A DNA stretch of 64,000 bases. Source: Isobaculum melis (GTDB lineage Bacteria; Bacillota; Bacilli; Lactobacillales; Carnobacteriaceae). The notes under the pieces are model-generated. The model made no database searches, had not been told where the DNA came from, and was given only the letters and a program-made list of their open reading frames with translations. The first letter of the stretch is position 1. The number at the start of each line of letters is the position of its first letter. Location: contig NZ_FOHA01000010.1 of assembly GCF_900111355.1 (NCBI RefSeq), positions 1-64,000 on the forward strand, in the 5' to 3' direction. Below are positions 19,970 to 28,491 of the stretch, piece after piece. The position numbers and the translations under genes were made by a program.

Positions 19970-20692
19970 ATGCTTTATTTGTTAAATAGTGAGTGGACAA
20001 AATTTCGTTCTTATCGTTGGTGTCTTTTTGGTGCAATGAGTGCGATTTTGATTGCACCAATGATGCTATTCTTTACAACAACAGGCAAAGAAACTTTCCA
20101 ACTAAATGACTGGTTTTCAAACTTTCTACAAGGTTTAAACTTAGGACAAGTAGGAATTATTATTGCTGCAGCAGCTTTTTTTGGACAAGAATACACACAT
20201 AAGGCTTTACGAACAACATTCCTGGCTGTTCCAACACGCCTAAAAGTTTTACTAGCAAAAAGTATCATGCTATTCATCATCGTGCTTGTAACAATCGCAA
20301 TCTCAATTATATTATGTTTGATTGTTGCAATTTCCCAACCAAATGAAGCATTAACCATGACCTTCCTTTTAAAAATGCTGGGCCAAATAGCATTAATAGG
20401 CATTAGTTGGCTGCAACTAGCTATGATAGCTGCTAGTTTAACCATTCTCACAAAATCCTTGATAGTGCCAATCGCCATACTATTTTCACTGATTCTAGGA
20501 GTAAGCCGATTGTTATTTTTAGTTTCTACAACTGCAAAATATCTTCCTGATTTAGCTACAATGAATCTATTTCTGATGAATCAATCAACAACCTTTTTAG
20601 AAATAGGGGAGGGGATGATGACTCAGTTTGGCTGGTTAGCCTTATTAGGTACAGTTGCTGTTTACTTGACGTATCATCGTGATGTACAATAA
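19970..20692 (+). CDS. ABC transporter permease (ABC-2 type), second subunit
   Basis: 240 residues, MLYLLNSEWTKFRSYRW followed by about six membrane helices; the same architecture as the preceding permease. ATG 19970 has GGAGG about 10 nt upstream, and I prefer it to the GTG at 19958, which lies inside the previous gene. The stop of the first permease and this start are one base apart. Confidence 0.87.
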   Translation: MLYLLNSEWTKFRSYRWCLFGAMSAILIAPMMLFFTTTGKETFQLNDWFSNFLQGLNLGQVGIIIAAAAFFGQEYTHKALRTTFLAVPTRLKVLLAKSIMLFIIVLVTIAISIILCLIVAISQPNEALTMTFLLKMLGQIALIGISWLQLAMIAASLTILTKSLIVPIAILFSLILGVSRLLFLVSTTAKYLPDLATMNLFLMNQSTTFLEIGEGMMTQFGWLALLGTVAVYLTYHRDVQ

Positions 20693-20730
20693 ATAGTAGC
20701 TAGTTTCATTAAAAGTAGGGAGGTGTGAGA

Positions 20731-21207
20731 ATGACAGACTTTGAGGAAATTTATACAGAACATTTTGCAACTGTCTATAAATTTGTGCTAGCCCTTTGCC
20801 GAGATGAGGCACTGGCAGAAGAGGTCACACAAGAAACCTTCTTCAAAGCATTGCGTAGCATAGACAGCTTCAAAGGGAACTGTAAACTATCCGTTTGGCT
20901 TTGCCAAATTGCCAAGAATACCTATTATTCCATGGAGAAAAAGAAAAAGCGAGTGGGCAATGAAGTAGACATCCAAATAAAAGATCCCTCAACAGACCTT
21001 CAAAAACTGCTACTCCATGAAGAAGCAGCAGAAAAACTACATATCATCTTGCACAATCTAAAAGAACCCTATAAAGAAGTCTTTACCTTGCGTGTTTTTG
21101 GTGAATTATCTCATACACAAATTGCTGAATTATTTGGAAAAAATGCAAGCTGGGCACGACTGATCTTTTATCGAGCAAAAAAACAAATACAGGAGGCGCT
21201 AGAATGA
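20731..21207 (+). CDS. ECF-type RNA polymerase sigma factor
   Basis: 158 residues. Region 2 shows YKFVLALCRDEALAEEVTQE and FFKALRSIDSFKGNC; region 4 shows LKEPYKEVFTLRVFGELSHT followed by QIAELFGKNASWARLIFYRA. No extra C-terminal domain. ATG 20731 is preferred over GTG 20725 because GGGAGGT then has normal spacing. It overlaps the anti-sigma gene by ATGA, the usual arrangement for a sigma/anti-sigma pair. Likely target: the ABC operon promoter at 18399. Confidence 0.92.
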   Translation: MTDFEEIYTEHFATVYKFVLALCRDEALAEEVTQETFFKALRSIDSFKGNCKLSVWLCQIAKNTYYSMEKKKKRVGNEVDIQIKDPSTDLQKLLLHEEAAEKLHIILHNLKEPYKEVFTLRVFGELSHTQIAELFGKNASWARLIFYRAKKQIQEALE

Positions 21208-21533
21208 AAGTATCATGTGAAGTTATTAAAGATTTACTACCTTTATACATAGACGATATTTGTAGCGAGGAGAGTCGCCAATTAATAGTAGAGCATTTAC
21301 AAACTTGTGAAACTTGCAAAGCTGAATTAGCTGCTATGAAAGATGACTTACCAATTGATACCTATCAGCAAAATTTAAAAGAGGCACAGGTTGTAAAAAA
21401 AATAGCTAAAAAATGGAAAAAAGGGATGTTGAAATCCTTTGTTAAAGGGGGAATCATTACTTTATTGATTCTTGCAATCATTAGTATTATTTTATTTTTT
21501 GTGGCTGATTTGAGTCTTGTGTTTGGCAAATAA
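21204..21533 (+). CDS. Anti-sigma factor with zinc-finger (ZAS) domain
   Basis: 109 residues. The N-terminal ZAS motif is Cys5 with His31-xxx-Cys35-xx-Cys38 (EHLQTCETCKAEL). A single membrane helix lies at about 80-103 with only a few residues outside. It would hold the ECF factor at the membrane until a signal releases it. Start overlaps the sigma stop. With so short an outer tail, signal sensing may go through the ABC permeases. Confidence 0.88.
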   Translation: MKVSCEVIKDLLPLYIDDICSEESRQLIVEHLQTCETCKAELAAMKDDLPIDTYQQNLKEAQVVKKIAKKWKKGMLKSFVKGGIITLLILAIISIILFFVADLSLVFGK

Positions 21534-21551
21534 TTTAGGAGGAAAACGACA

Positions 21552-21986
21552 ATGAAAAGCTTTGGACAAAGAGATGATACCTTAATTTATGCACCACGTA
21601 AAGGAGCCTATGCAATTATCCAAAATACTGAGAATCAATTTCTAGTGGTGGAATCGCCAGATAAAGAGTTATTTTTAGTGGGTGGTGGCATTGAAGGGGA
21701 AGAGACCCCAATTGAAGCACTGCATCGAGAAACTTTAGAGGAAACAGGTTATACCATCCAGATTGAGCAAAATCTCGGAGAAGCAGAAAAACATTTTGTC
21801 TCATGGAGATATCCAACACTCTCACAACATAATATAGGCTACTTTTATGTCTGTTCATTAGAAGAAAAAATAGCAGAACCTATTGAAACTGAACCAATGA
21901 AATGGGTAACTTTGGATAAGCTAGAAAGTCACTTATTTCATGAACATCATTTATATATGGTAAAAAAAGCTTTACAGAATATTTAA
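21552..21986 (+). CDS. Nudix hydrolase
   Basis: 144 residues with a Nudix box GGGIEGEETPIEALHRETL then EETGY. The substrate is not deducible. A TTAGGAGGAAAA ribosome site 18 nt after the anti-sigma gene suggests read-through from that operon. No terminator separates it from upstream genes. Confidence 0.88.
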   Translation: MKSFGQRDDTLIYAPRKGAYAIIQNTENQFLVVESPDKELFLVGGGIEGEETPIEALHRETLEETGYTIQIEQNLGEAEKHFVSWRYPTLSQHNIGYFYVCSLEEKIAEPIETEPMKWVTLDKLESHLFHEHHLYMVKKALQNI

Positions 21987-22067
21987 CTACCAATAAATAA
22001 AGTCTAATTTATCTCTAAAATAGCTCTATAACTATTCAAAAATAGATCCAAAATCGACAAACATTTC

Positions 22068-22076
22068 TGTTATAAT
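22068..22076 (+). promoter_or_regulatory. Extended -10 promoter before small membrane protein gene
   Basis: TG-T-TATAAT at 22068-22076 is a consensus extended -10 element, 27 nt upstream of the start codon. No good -35 is visible. Confidence 0.5.
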
Positions 22077-22103
22077 AGTGTAAAATAAATACAGGAGGTT
22101 ACC

Positions 22104-22346
22104 ATGTTTGATTTAGGGATCACGATTACAAATACAGAATTAATTAAACAAGGTTTGTTTATTGAACTATTGTTGCTGATAGCTTTGTCATGCATCATCA
22201 AGTTTATTTCAGCACCTAAACAATCTAGTGCATTTTCAAGTAAAAACAATCATTCTTTTTTATTAATCGGAGCAGTTATCAGCATTATCATCGTTATGAT
22301 TTATGCTGGATATATTATCTTTAGCCGGGCTTTCATTTCATTTTAG
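22104..22346 (+). CDS. Small membrane protein, unknown function
   Basis: 80 residues with two predicted membrane helices (about 16-36 and 52-75) separated by a polar, Ser/Lys-rich loop. CAGGAGGT is an excellent ribosome site and an extended -10 promoter precedes it, so expression is likely. No family recognised. Confidence 0.7.
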   Translation: MFDLGITITNTELIKQGLFIELLLLIALSCIIKFISAPKQSSAFSSKNNHSFLLIGAVISIIIVMIYAGYIIFSRAFISF

Positions 22347-22389
22347 TCAGCTATGTAGATTCATTAGAAACAAAAGGAGAAGGTCAACT

Positions 22390-22803
22390 ATGAAGCAAAG
22401 AATCGCATTATTATCAGATGTTCATGGAAACCAAACTGTGTTAGAGCCCGTTTTAAAAGATGCAAAAGAACAACATCTAACCGATTATTGGTTCTTAGGC
22501 GATTTAATCATGCCTGGACCTGGAGCAAATGCTTTATTTCAATTACTTGATGCAGTCCAAACTTCAGTTTTTGTAAAAGGAAATTGGGAAGATTGCTTTT
22601 TGGCAGTGTTAGAGCAACAATTAGATTTAGCTGATGCTTCTGATATCTATATTGGCATCTTGAGCAAGTATTTATATGAACATTTAGATAAACAATATAT
22701 TGAGAAAATTTCCCAGTTACCATTACATACAATCAAAGAAATTAATGGACTCAAAATCAGTCTTGCTTATAACTTACCTGATAAAAATATAACCATATAT
22801 TAA
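22390..22803 (+). pseudogene. Metallophosphoesterase, C-terminally truncated
   Basis: The start is a clear calcineurin-like phosphoesterase: LLSDVHGNQTVLEPVL (metal motif DxH), FLGDLIMPGPG (GDxxxxG) and VKGNWEDC (GNxE). The protein ends after 137 residues at NLPDKNITIY, whereas relatives usually run to about 240 or more and carry further metal-binding histidines. The sequence beyond the stop is unrelated and leads into an immunity cassette, so an insertion or deletion probably removed the 3' half. The product is unlikely to be active. Confidence 0.78.
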
Positions 22804-23017
22804 TAAGCAACAGTGAGGGTGGAATGAGGATATTTTTTGATTAATAGAAAAGATTGATTGAGCGTTCAACAAAAAATAGGCAGTATTTTATATAAAATAG
22901 AATCAAATTCGCTAAAATAGGAAGACAAGGCTCTATAAAAAATGCCAGTATGGTTATACGATAAATCAAAATATTGTTATTTTGAGAGCAAAATTACTGA
23001 TAAAGGAAAATGAATTT
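22804..23017. other. Junction region without a convincing gene
   Basis: AT-rich spacer between the truncated phosphoesterase and the SUKH gene. It holds a 23-codon ORF from ATG 22942 (MPVWLYDKSKYCYFESKITD) that ends at the SUKH ribosome site, probably debris of another gene, and the left copy of a short direct repeat. Confidence 0.5.
22925..22939 (+). repeat. Left copy of a 15-bp imperfect direct repeat
   Basis: ACAAGGCTCTATAAA; the right copy at 24295-24309 differs at two positions. The two copies flank the three-gene immunity cassette. Confidence 0.45.
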
Positions 23018-23467
23018 ATGAATAGTTGTACTTTTGAATCTTCTCTTTTAAAATTGAAAAAGTTAGAGAAAAAAATTGATTTTTTAGAACAAAAAGAATC
23101 TCTTATTTCTGAAAATACGCTTGATTTTGTAGAAAATCTATTAAAAATTAACCTAAATAATGATTTAAGATTATTTTTTAAAATAATGAATGGTGGATTT
23201 ATCGGTATTGATATTTTTTGTTTAGAAAAATGCGTTATTGAAACCCTAGAATGTCGAAGAAATTATACAGATAAAAGAAAAAAGAAGCTAAAAAATAGTA
23301 TAGTAATTTCTGATGATGGAACAGGAAATCCAATATTAATCAAGAATACTGGCACAATTTATTTATTTCATCATGATGATAACACTTATGAAATTATTGA
23401 ACAAAGTCTAACTTCCTTGATTGAAGACTACATTTCCAATTTAGAAAAAGTGGCCAAAAAATACTAA
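23018..23467 (+). CDS. SUKH (SMI1/KNR4-like) domain immunity protein
   Basis: 149 residues. LRLFFKIMNGGFIGIDIF, IVISDDGTGNPILI and IYLFHHDDNTYEII form the SUKH fold signature, followed by SLTSLIEDYI. SUKH proteins are widespread immunity proteins against nuclease and other toxins of polymorphic systems. ATG 23018 follows AAAGGA at normal distance; an upstream TTG is less likely. First gene of a three-gene cassette, with no toxin nearby. Confidence 0.82.
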   Translation: MNSCTFESSLLKLKKLEKKIDFLEQKESLISENTLDFVENLLKINLNNDLRLFFKIMNGGFIGIDIFCLEKCVIETLECRRNYTDKRKKKLKNSIVISDDGTGNPILIKNTGTIYLFHHDDNTYEIIEQSLTSLIEDYISNLEKVAKKY

Positions 23468-23477
23468 AGGAGAAAAA

Positions 23478-23795
23478 GTGAAGACAAAAGAAGAAATCTA
23501 TGAACTAGTTTGTTTTATAGATGAGCAATTAGAACATTGTGAATATGAAATGGTTTTTCATAAAAAAAGAGTGGCTTGTGTAGCTGATTGCATTCTTAAA
23601 AGTGTTAATTTAAAGCTATTTTCCCCATTGTCGTTTGAAGATATTCAATTCTATCTTCAAAAAGTGGATCAATTCTGGAACAACGAACTTTCATCGATGA
23701 ATGCTAAACTACTTCGAAAAGAATTTGCTGAAAATACTTTTTATAACCACAATATCTTTACTCCTGAATATGAAACACAAATATTATATAAGTAA
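23478..23795 (+). CDS. Hypothetical protein in immunity cassette
   Basis: 105 residues, starting at GTG 23478 six nucleotides after AAAGGAG (23466-23472). Predicted helical, soluble, no recognised domain. It lies 10 nt behind the SUKH gene and 27 nt before the Imm26-like gene, so it is probably co-transcribed and may be another immunity protein; that is inference from position. Confidence 0.6.
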   Translation: MKTKEEIYELVCFIDEQLEHCEYEMVFHKKRVACVADCILKSVNLKLFSPLSFEDIQFYLQKVDQFWNNELSSMNAKLLRKEFAENTFYNHNIFTPEYETQILYK

Positions 23796-23822
23796 AATCT
23801 TAAACTGAAAGAACGTGATTTT

Positions 23823-24308
23823 ATGAATAAAATACCTTATGGTTCAATTGTTGAAATAAAGCTTCCAGATGACCGTTATGCTTATGGAAAATATTTTTTT
23901 GATAGTTATCTGGGAATATATGATATCTTAAGTATCAAACAATTATCAATAAATAATTTAGATGGAATAAAAATTAAGTTATATAAATGCGTGAATGAAT
24001 TACTAATAAAAAAAGGTAAATGGTCAATAATTGGTTGCCATCCTTTAACAGGCAATAATATATATACTCCTAGTTTAGCTCAGTATGCCGAATGGATAGC
24101 CGAGGATAGTATCAGAAGAGGAGCTATCACCTATAAAGGAAATACACTCTATATTTCTGAAACAGAATATGTAGAACATTTAAAAAGAGGTCATACTACT
24201 AGTGTTTTTAATCGACCAGAACAGTTTCCAGAATTTATTTTGAATAATTTAGAAGAATGGCCTAATTATTCAATTCCTGTAACAAAGTTGAAAAACAAGG
24301 CTCTGTAG
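23823..24308 (+). CDS. Imm26-like immunity protein
   Basis: 161 residues beginning with IPYGSIVEIKLPDDRYAYGK, the N-terminal signature of the Imm26 family, followed by a less conserved C-terminal half. Imm26 proteins are predicted immunity proteins of polymorphic toxin systems. Weak ribosome site (GAAAGAACGTG). Last gene of the cassette; its stop codon lies inside the right direct repeat, and the putative dif site follows 54 nt later. Confidence 0.7.
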   Translation: MNKIPYGSIVEIKLPDDRYAYGKYFFDSYLGIYDILSIKQLSINNLDGIKIKLYKCVNELLIKKGKWSIIGCHPLTGNNIYTPSLAQYAEWIAEDSIRRGAITYKGNTLYISETEYVEHLKRGHTTSVFNRPEQFPEFILNNLEEWPNYSIPVTKLKNKAL

Positions 24309-24309
24309 A
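24295..24309 (+). repeat. Right copy of the 15-bp imperfect direct repeat
   Basis: ACAAGGCTCTGTAGA, matching 13 of 15 positions of the copy at 22925. Includes the stop codon of the Imm26-like gene. Confidence 0.45.
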
Positions 24310-24362
24310 TGATATGATTTGTTTAATTAAATTCAATGTAGGTTCGATGCTAATTCAATAAT

Positions 24363-24914
<552 letters not shown>

Positions 24915-24944
24915 AAAAAACGACTTTATGATAAGTCGTTTTTT
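24915..24944 (-). terminator. Terminator after mntH
   Basis: Arms AAAAAACGACTT (24915-24926) and AAGTCGTTTTTT (24933-24944), 6-nt loop; T-rich on both strands. Confidence 0.9.
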
Positions 24945-24947
24945 TCT

Positions 24948-26309
24948 CTATCCTAAATCCTGTCCAGTCATTAAAATATACCCAACTAAGAATACATTCA
25001 ATGCAATAATCACAATTGTAGCAAACCATGCTAGAATTTTAATCCATGTGGGATTTACAAAGCTTCCCATTTTTTTCTTATCACTTGTAAAAATCACTAA
25101 TGGAATCACTGCAAATGGTAATTGTAAGCTTAGAATCACTTGGCTCCATAAAAGTAAATCAGAAGTGCCTGTTTCACCAAATATCCAAGTTACAATAAAT
25201 ACTGGTACAACCGCAATTAATCTAGTAATCACACGTCTTAACCAAGGCTCAACCCTTAAATGAATGAAGCCCTCCATCACAATTTGGCCACTTAAGGTTC
25301 CTGTAATGGTAGAGTTTTGTCCAGAAGCAAGTAAGGCAACGCCAAATAATGTACTGGCAATTGCAACACCAAAAGTTGGACTTAATAATTGGTAAGCATC
25401 CCCTATTTCATTAATCACTTCTCCGCTACCATGAAAAGCTGCTGCTCCTAAAATTAATATCATAGAATTGATTAAAAATGCAACAGTCAATGAGAAAAAT
25501 GAATCAATTTTTGCAAATTTAACCGCTTCTTTTCTACCTGCTAAGGTACGATCATATTTTCTAGTTTGAATAATCGAAGAATGTAAATATAAATTATGTG
25601 GCATCACTGTTGCTCCTAAAATACCTAAAGCAATAAATAACATGCCAGGATTTGTCACAATTTGTTTGCTTGGAATATAGCCTTTTAATAAGCTTCCCAT
25701 TTGTGGGTGAGATAAAATCACTTCAAATAAAAATACGACAAAAATAGTTGTCATTAACACAAACACAATACTTTCAATAATTCTGAAGCCTTTCTTTTGT
25801 AAAATCAGCAAAAGAAAAACATCTAATGTTGTAATGGCTACCCCAACAATTAACGGGATATTAAATAGTAAGTTTAATGCGATTGCAGAGCCAATGACCT
25901 CTGCAATGTCAGTTGCTATAATGGCTAATTCTGTTAAAATCCATAAAATAAAAGACAGTTTTTTCCCAACTGATGCTCGGGTAGCTTGTGCTAGATCCAT
26001 ATCAGTTGCAATTCCCAAACGCGCAGACATTTCTTGTAAAAGCATTGCAATTAAGTTGGAAATTAAAATTACACTTAATAAAATATAACCATATTTAGCA
26101 CCACCAGCAATTGAGGTTGCCCAGTTCCCTGGATCAACATAGCCAACTGCAACTAATGCACCTGGTCCCATAAATGCAAATAATTTTTTCCAAAATCCAG
26201 CATTTTTTGGGATGTCAATGCTACTATTTACTTCCTCTAAACTCACGTTATGTGCTTTTCTTACCCAACCATGAGATTGGTGTGCTTCTTTTTCTTGATT
26301 ATTTCCCAT
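24948..26309 (-). CDS. mntH: NRAMP-family manganese transporter MntH
   Basis: Proton-coupled Mn2+ importer in the cytoplasmic membrane, with about 11 helices. The metal-binding helix 1 motif DPGNWATS is complete, and the helix 6 region VMPHNLYLHSS carries the MPH signature. I start at ATG 26309, where GAGGG lies 6 nt upstream; the ATG at 26315 directly abuts that site. This gives 453 residues. A palindrome resembling a DtxR/MntR operator lies upstream, which fits manganese repression. Confidence 0.95.
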   Translation of the reverse strand: MGNNQEKEAHQSHGWVRKAHNVSLEEVNSSIDIPKNAGFWKKLFAFMGPGALVAVGYVDPGNWATSIAGGAKYGYILLSVILISNLIAMLLQEMSARLGIATDMDLAQATRASVGKKLSFILWILTELAIIATDIAEVIGSAIALNLLFNIPLIVGVAITTLDVFLLLILQKKGFRIIESIVFVLMTTIFVVFLFEVILSHPQMGSLLKGYIPSKQIVTNPGMLFIALGILGATVMPHNLYLHSSIIQTRKYDRTLAGRKEAVKFAKIDSFFSLTVAFLINSMILILGAAAFHGSGEVINEIGDAYQLLSPTFGVAIASTLFGVALLASGQNSTITGTLSGQIVMEGFIHLRVEPWLRRVITRLIAVVPVFIVTWIFGETGTSDLLLWSQVILSLQLPFAVIPLVIFTSDKKKMGSFVNPTWIKILAWFATIVIIALNVFLVGYILMTGQDLG

Positions 26310-26347
26310 TTTCATCCCTCGTCCTTCATCTCATTCTTTCTAAATAT

Positions 26348-26399
26348 AGAATACTCCTGTATTTTGGTTTATGCAACAAAAAAGTTAGGGCACCCTTAA
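26348..26399 (-). promoter_or_regulatory. mntH promoter with candidate MntR-type operator
   Basis: On the minus strand TTGCAT (plus 26371-26376) and TATTCT (plus 26348-26353) are 17 bp apart. Just upstream, 26385-26399 reads TTAGGGCACCCTTAA, a near-palindrome of the TTAGG/CCTAA kind bound by DtxR-family metalloregulators. Motif resemblance only. Confidence 0.45.
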
Positions 26400-26409
26400 A
26401 TAGCAAATA

Positions 26410-26495
26410 TAAAAAGATAGGTTGAATGAACGTATCTGCAAAAGCTAGTTTTTTATCTAACTTTTGAAGCCACTACATTATGACCTATCTTTTTT
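26410..26495 (-). terminator. Long stem-loop between resolvase and mntH
   Basis: Arms AAAAAGATAGGT (from 26411) and ACCTATCTTTTTT (26483-26495) enclose an inner imperfect stem (CAAAAGCTAG/CTAACTTTTG). On the minus strand it ends in CCTATCTTTTT and could terminate resolvase transcripts; a structured RNA is an alternative. The segment 26500-26760 shows nothing else I can support. Confidence 0.5.
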
Positions 26496-26760
26496 CTGTT
26501 TCATATGAAAGTATGTATGATTTATGCCCTATACTTCTATTCAAAGTAAACCATATCTGGGAAAAATATAAGACATGGCTCACACTGAATTGTTATTTGA
26601 TAAACATTTCGTCTCATATTGGCATCAATCTTTTCAGTTTATAAAAATATACTAATATTGTTGTTTTTGACAATTTTTCAAAATCATTCCCTACAAACAA
26701 AAGTAACCAAAATTCCCATTTTTATCCAATATTGTACATATTCAAGAAAAAAGGATGTGC

Positions 26761-27336
26761 TTATTTTGTTTCATATTTCCGAATGTAGTTATAAACAGTG
26801 CGTACTGATACCTGATGTTTTTCAGCAATTTTGTTAATAGATAACTTTTGTTTTTGGTAATCTACAACAATTCTTTCAGCAATCTTTTTAGGTATTTTAG
26901 GACGACCACCTACACGGCCTTTTGACTTTGCGCTTTCTAAACCACTCTTAACACGTTCTCTAATTAAATCTGCTTCCATTTCAGCAAAAGCACTCATAAT
27001 TGTAAACATGAATTTGCCCATGCTTGTTGTTGTATCAATCGAATCTGAGATACTAACAAAGTGTACGCCTCTTTCTTTTAGCTCATCAATTAAAAACAAT
27101 AGTTGTTTTGTGCTTCTGCCCAGTCTGTCAAGTTTATATACTACTAGACTATCTCCTGGTTTTAGTTTTTTTAATAGTTTTTGCAATTTTGGACGGTCTT
27201 CTCTCCTACCGCTTTCAATTTCTTCCATAATGTAGTCGCAGCCATATCTTTTTAAAGCCAATCGTTGGCTCGAAGTAGATTGATAATTGGTTGAACATCT
27301 TGCATAACCAATCTTTTTATTTTTAGTTGCATTCAA
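26761..27336 (-). CDS. Serine recombinase (resolvase/invertase family)
   Basis: 191 residues. N-terminal catalytic domain with Ser15 in IGYARCSTNYQ, Arg residues in YKLDRLGRS, and the EMEADLIRERVKSGL region that leads into the long helix. A C-terminal helix-turn-helix (INKIAEKHQVSVRTVYNYI) follows. It resembles transposon and plasmid resolvases. A strong AGGAGGTGAAGAAG site precedes the ATG. An AT-rich palindrome 55 bp upstream looks like a recombination site. No transposase is next to it, so it may be a relic of a Tn3-like element or plasmid. Confidence 0.9.
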   Translation of the reverse strand: MNATKNKKIGYARCSTNYQSTSSQRLALKRYGCDYIMEEIESGRREDRPKLQKLLKKLKPGDSLVVYKLDRLGRSTKQLLFLIDELKERGVHFVSISDSIDTTTSMGKFMFTIMSAFAEMEADLIRERVKSGLESAKSKGRVGGRPKIPKKIAERIVVDYQKQKLSINKIAEKHQVSVRTVYNYIRKYETK

Positions 27337-27390
27337 TCTTCTTCACCTCCTCATCTCCATTGTTGCTAATTTTTTCGTCTTTTACAATAT

Positions 27391-27416
27391 AAATATTCTA
27401 TAATGTTTGAATATTT
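27391..27416. other. Candidate res site of the serine recombinase
   Basis: AAATATTC (27391-27398) and GAATATTT (27409-27416) are perfect inverted repeats around a 10-bp TATAATGTTT centre. Size and symmetry fit a resolvase crossover site I, and the location just upstream of the gene is typical. Accessory sites II/III were not identified. Confidence 0.45.
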
Positions 27417-27435
27417 TTAAATGTAGATAAAAAAA

Positions 27436-27457
27436 GAGCATCTTCAAAAAGATGCTC
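27436..27457 (-). terminator. Terminator, probably of the TrpXYZ-type ABC operon
   Basis: Arms GAGCATCTT (27436-27444) and AAGATGCTC (27449-27457), with a 7-nt T-run on the minus side. It is about 260 nt past the ATPase stop; the stretch 27460-27719 contains no gene I can support. Confidence 0.75.
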
Positions 27458-27719
27458 ACACCGTTTTTAATTATATCAATATAGTTAAATCAGTGAGTAT
27501 TAGCGTTTCGTATGTGTGTCATGATGTCGTATTGTGGAGTCAACCTGCAAGATCTTAGGAAATGAATCACTCTATAAAAATCTTTTCATAGTTATTAAGT
27601 CCAAAAAATCAGAACGACAATAGAAAGTTGCGCAAAAACATCTTATTTTTTCTACCAAAGAAGATTCATGTTACTGTCAGTATAGCGTTTTCTTACGGAA
27701 AATGGAACAAAAATGCGGT

Positions 27720-28487
27720 TTATTGAGAAAATAATTGATACAATTCTTCAACGGTCATTTTTTCTTTTTCTGTTTGATTCAAATCAAGCACAATTTTCCC
27801 TGCCTGCATCATGATCAAACGATTTCCATATGAGAGAGCATCTTGAAGATTATGCGTAACCATCATAGCCGTTAAATGTTGTTTGGTAATCAATTCATTT
27901 GTTTTTTTCATAATAAATTTAGCAATCTTAGGATCTAAGGCAGCAGTATGCTCATCTAAAAGCAATAATTCTGGTTTTTGAAGAACGGACATAAGCAGAG
28001 TAATGGCTTGTCTTTGGCCACCAGAAAGCAAACCAATTTCTGTATTTAACCGATTTTCTAAGCCCAATTCTAGCATTTCTACCTCCTTTGAAAACTGCTT
28101 GACTGCATTGCTGGAGGTTGCTCTTTTTATGAAGCTACGCTTTGCTCCTCTTTTTTGGGCAATCGAAAGATTTTCGGCAATCGTCATTCTTGGGGAAGTA
28201 CCCAAATTAGGATCTTGGAAAACACGTCCGATAAACTTTGCTCTTTGATATTCTTTTAATGATTGGATTTCTTTTTGTTTTAAAAGAAGTTTCCCTTCAT
28301 CTATGGGAAAAGATCCTGAAATAGCGTTTAATAAGGTTGATTTCCCAGAACCATTCCCTCCTATCAGACAAATAAAATCGCCTTTTTTTACCTTTAAATC
28401 AATCCCTTTTAAGACATGATGTTCATTGGCTGTTCCTTTATGAAAAGTTTGGTGTATATGTTGGATTTCAAATTGATAAGCGGTCAT
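27720..28487 (-). CDS. ABC transporter ATP-binding protein (TrpZ-type)
   Basis: 255 residues with Walker A GGNGSGKST (about 43-51), signature LSGGQRQAIT and Walker B LLLLDEHTAALDP. It belongs to the ATPase group paired with PF04392 binding proteins, annotated as putative tryptophan/tyrosine transport. Last gene of a three-gene operon, 4 nt behind the permease. Substrate is inferred from the family and the Trp-containing leaders upstream. Confidence 0.9.
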   Translation of the reverse strand: MTAYQFEIQHIHQTFHKGTANEHHVLKGIDLKVKKGDFICLIGGNGSGKSTLLNAISGSFPIDEGKLLLKQKEIQSLKEYQRAKFIGRVFQDPNLGTSPRMTIAENLSIAQKRGAKRSFIKRATSSNAVKQFSKEVEMLELGLENRLNTEIGLLSGGQRQAITLLMSVLQKPELLLLDEHTAALDPKIAKFIMKKTNELITKQHLTAMMVTHNLQDALSYGNRLIMMQAGKIVLDLNQTEKEKMTVEELYQLFSQ

Positions 28488-28491
28488 TTTG

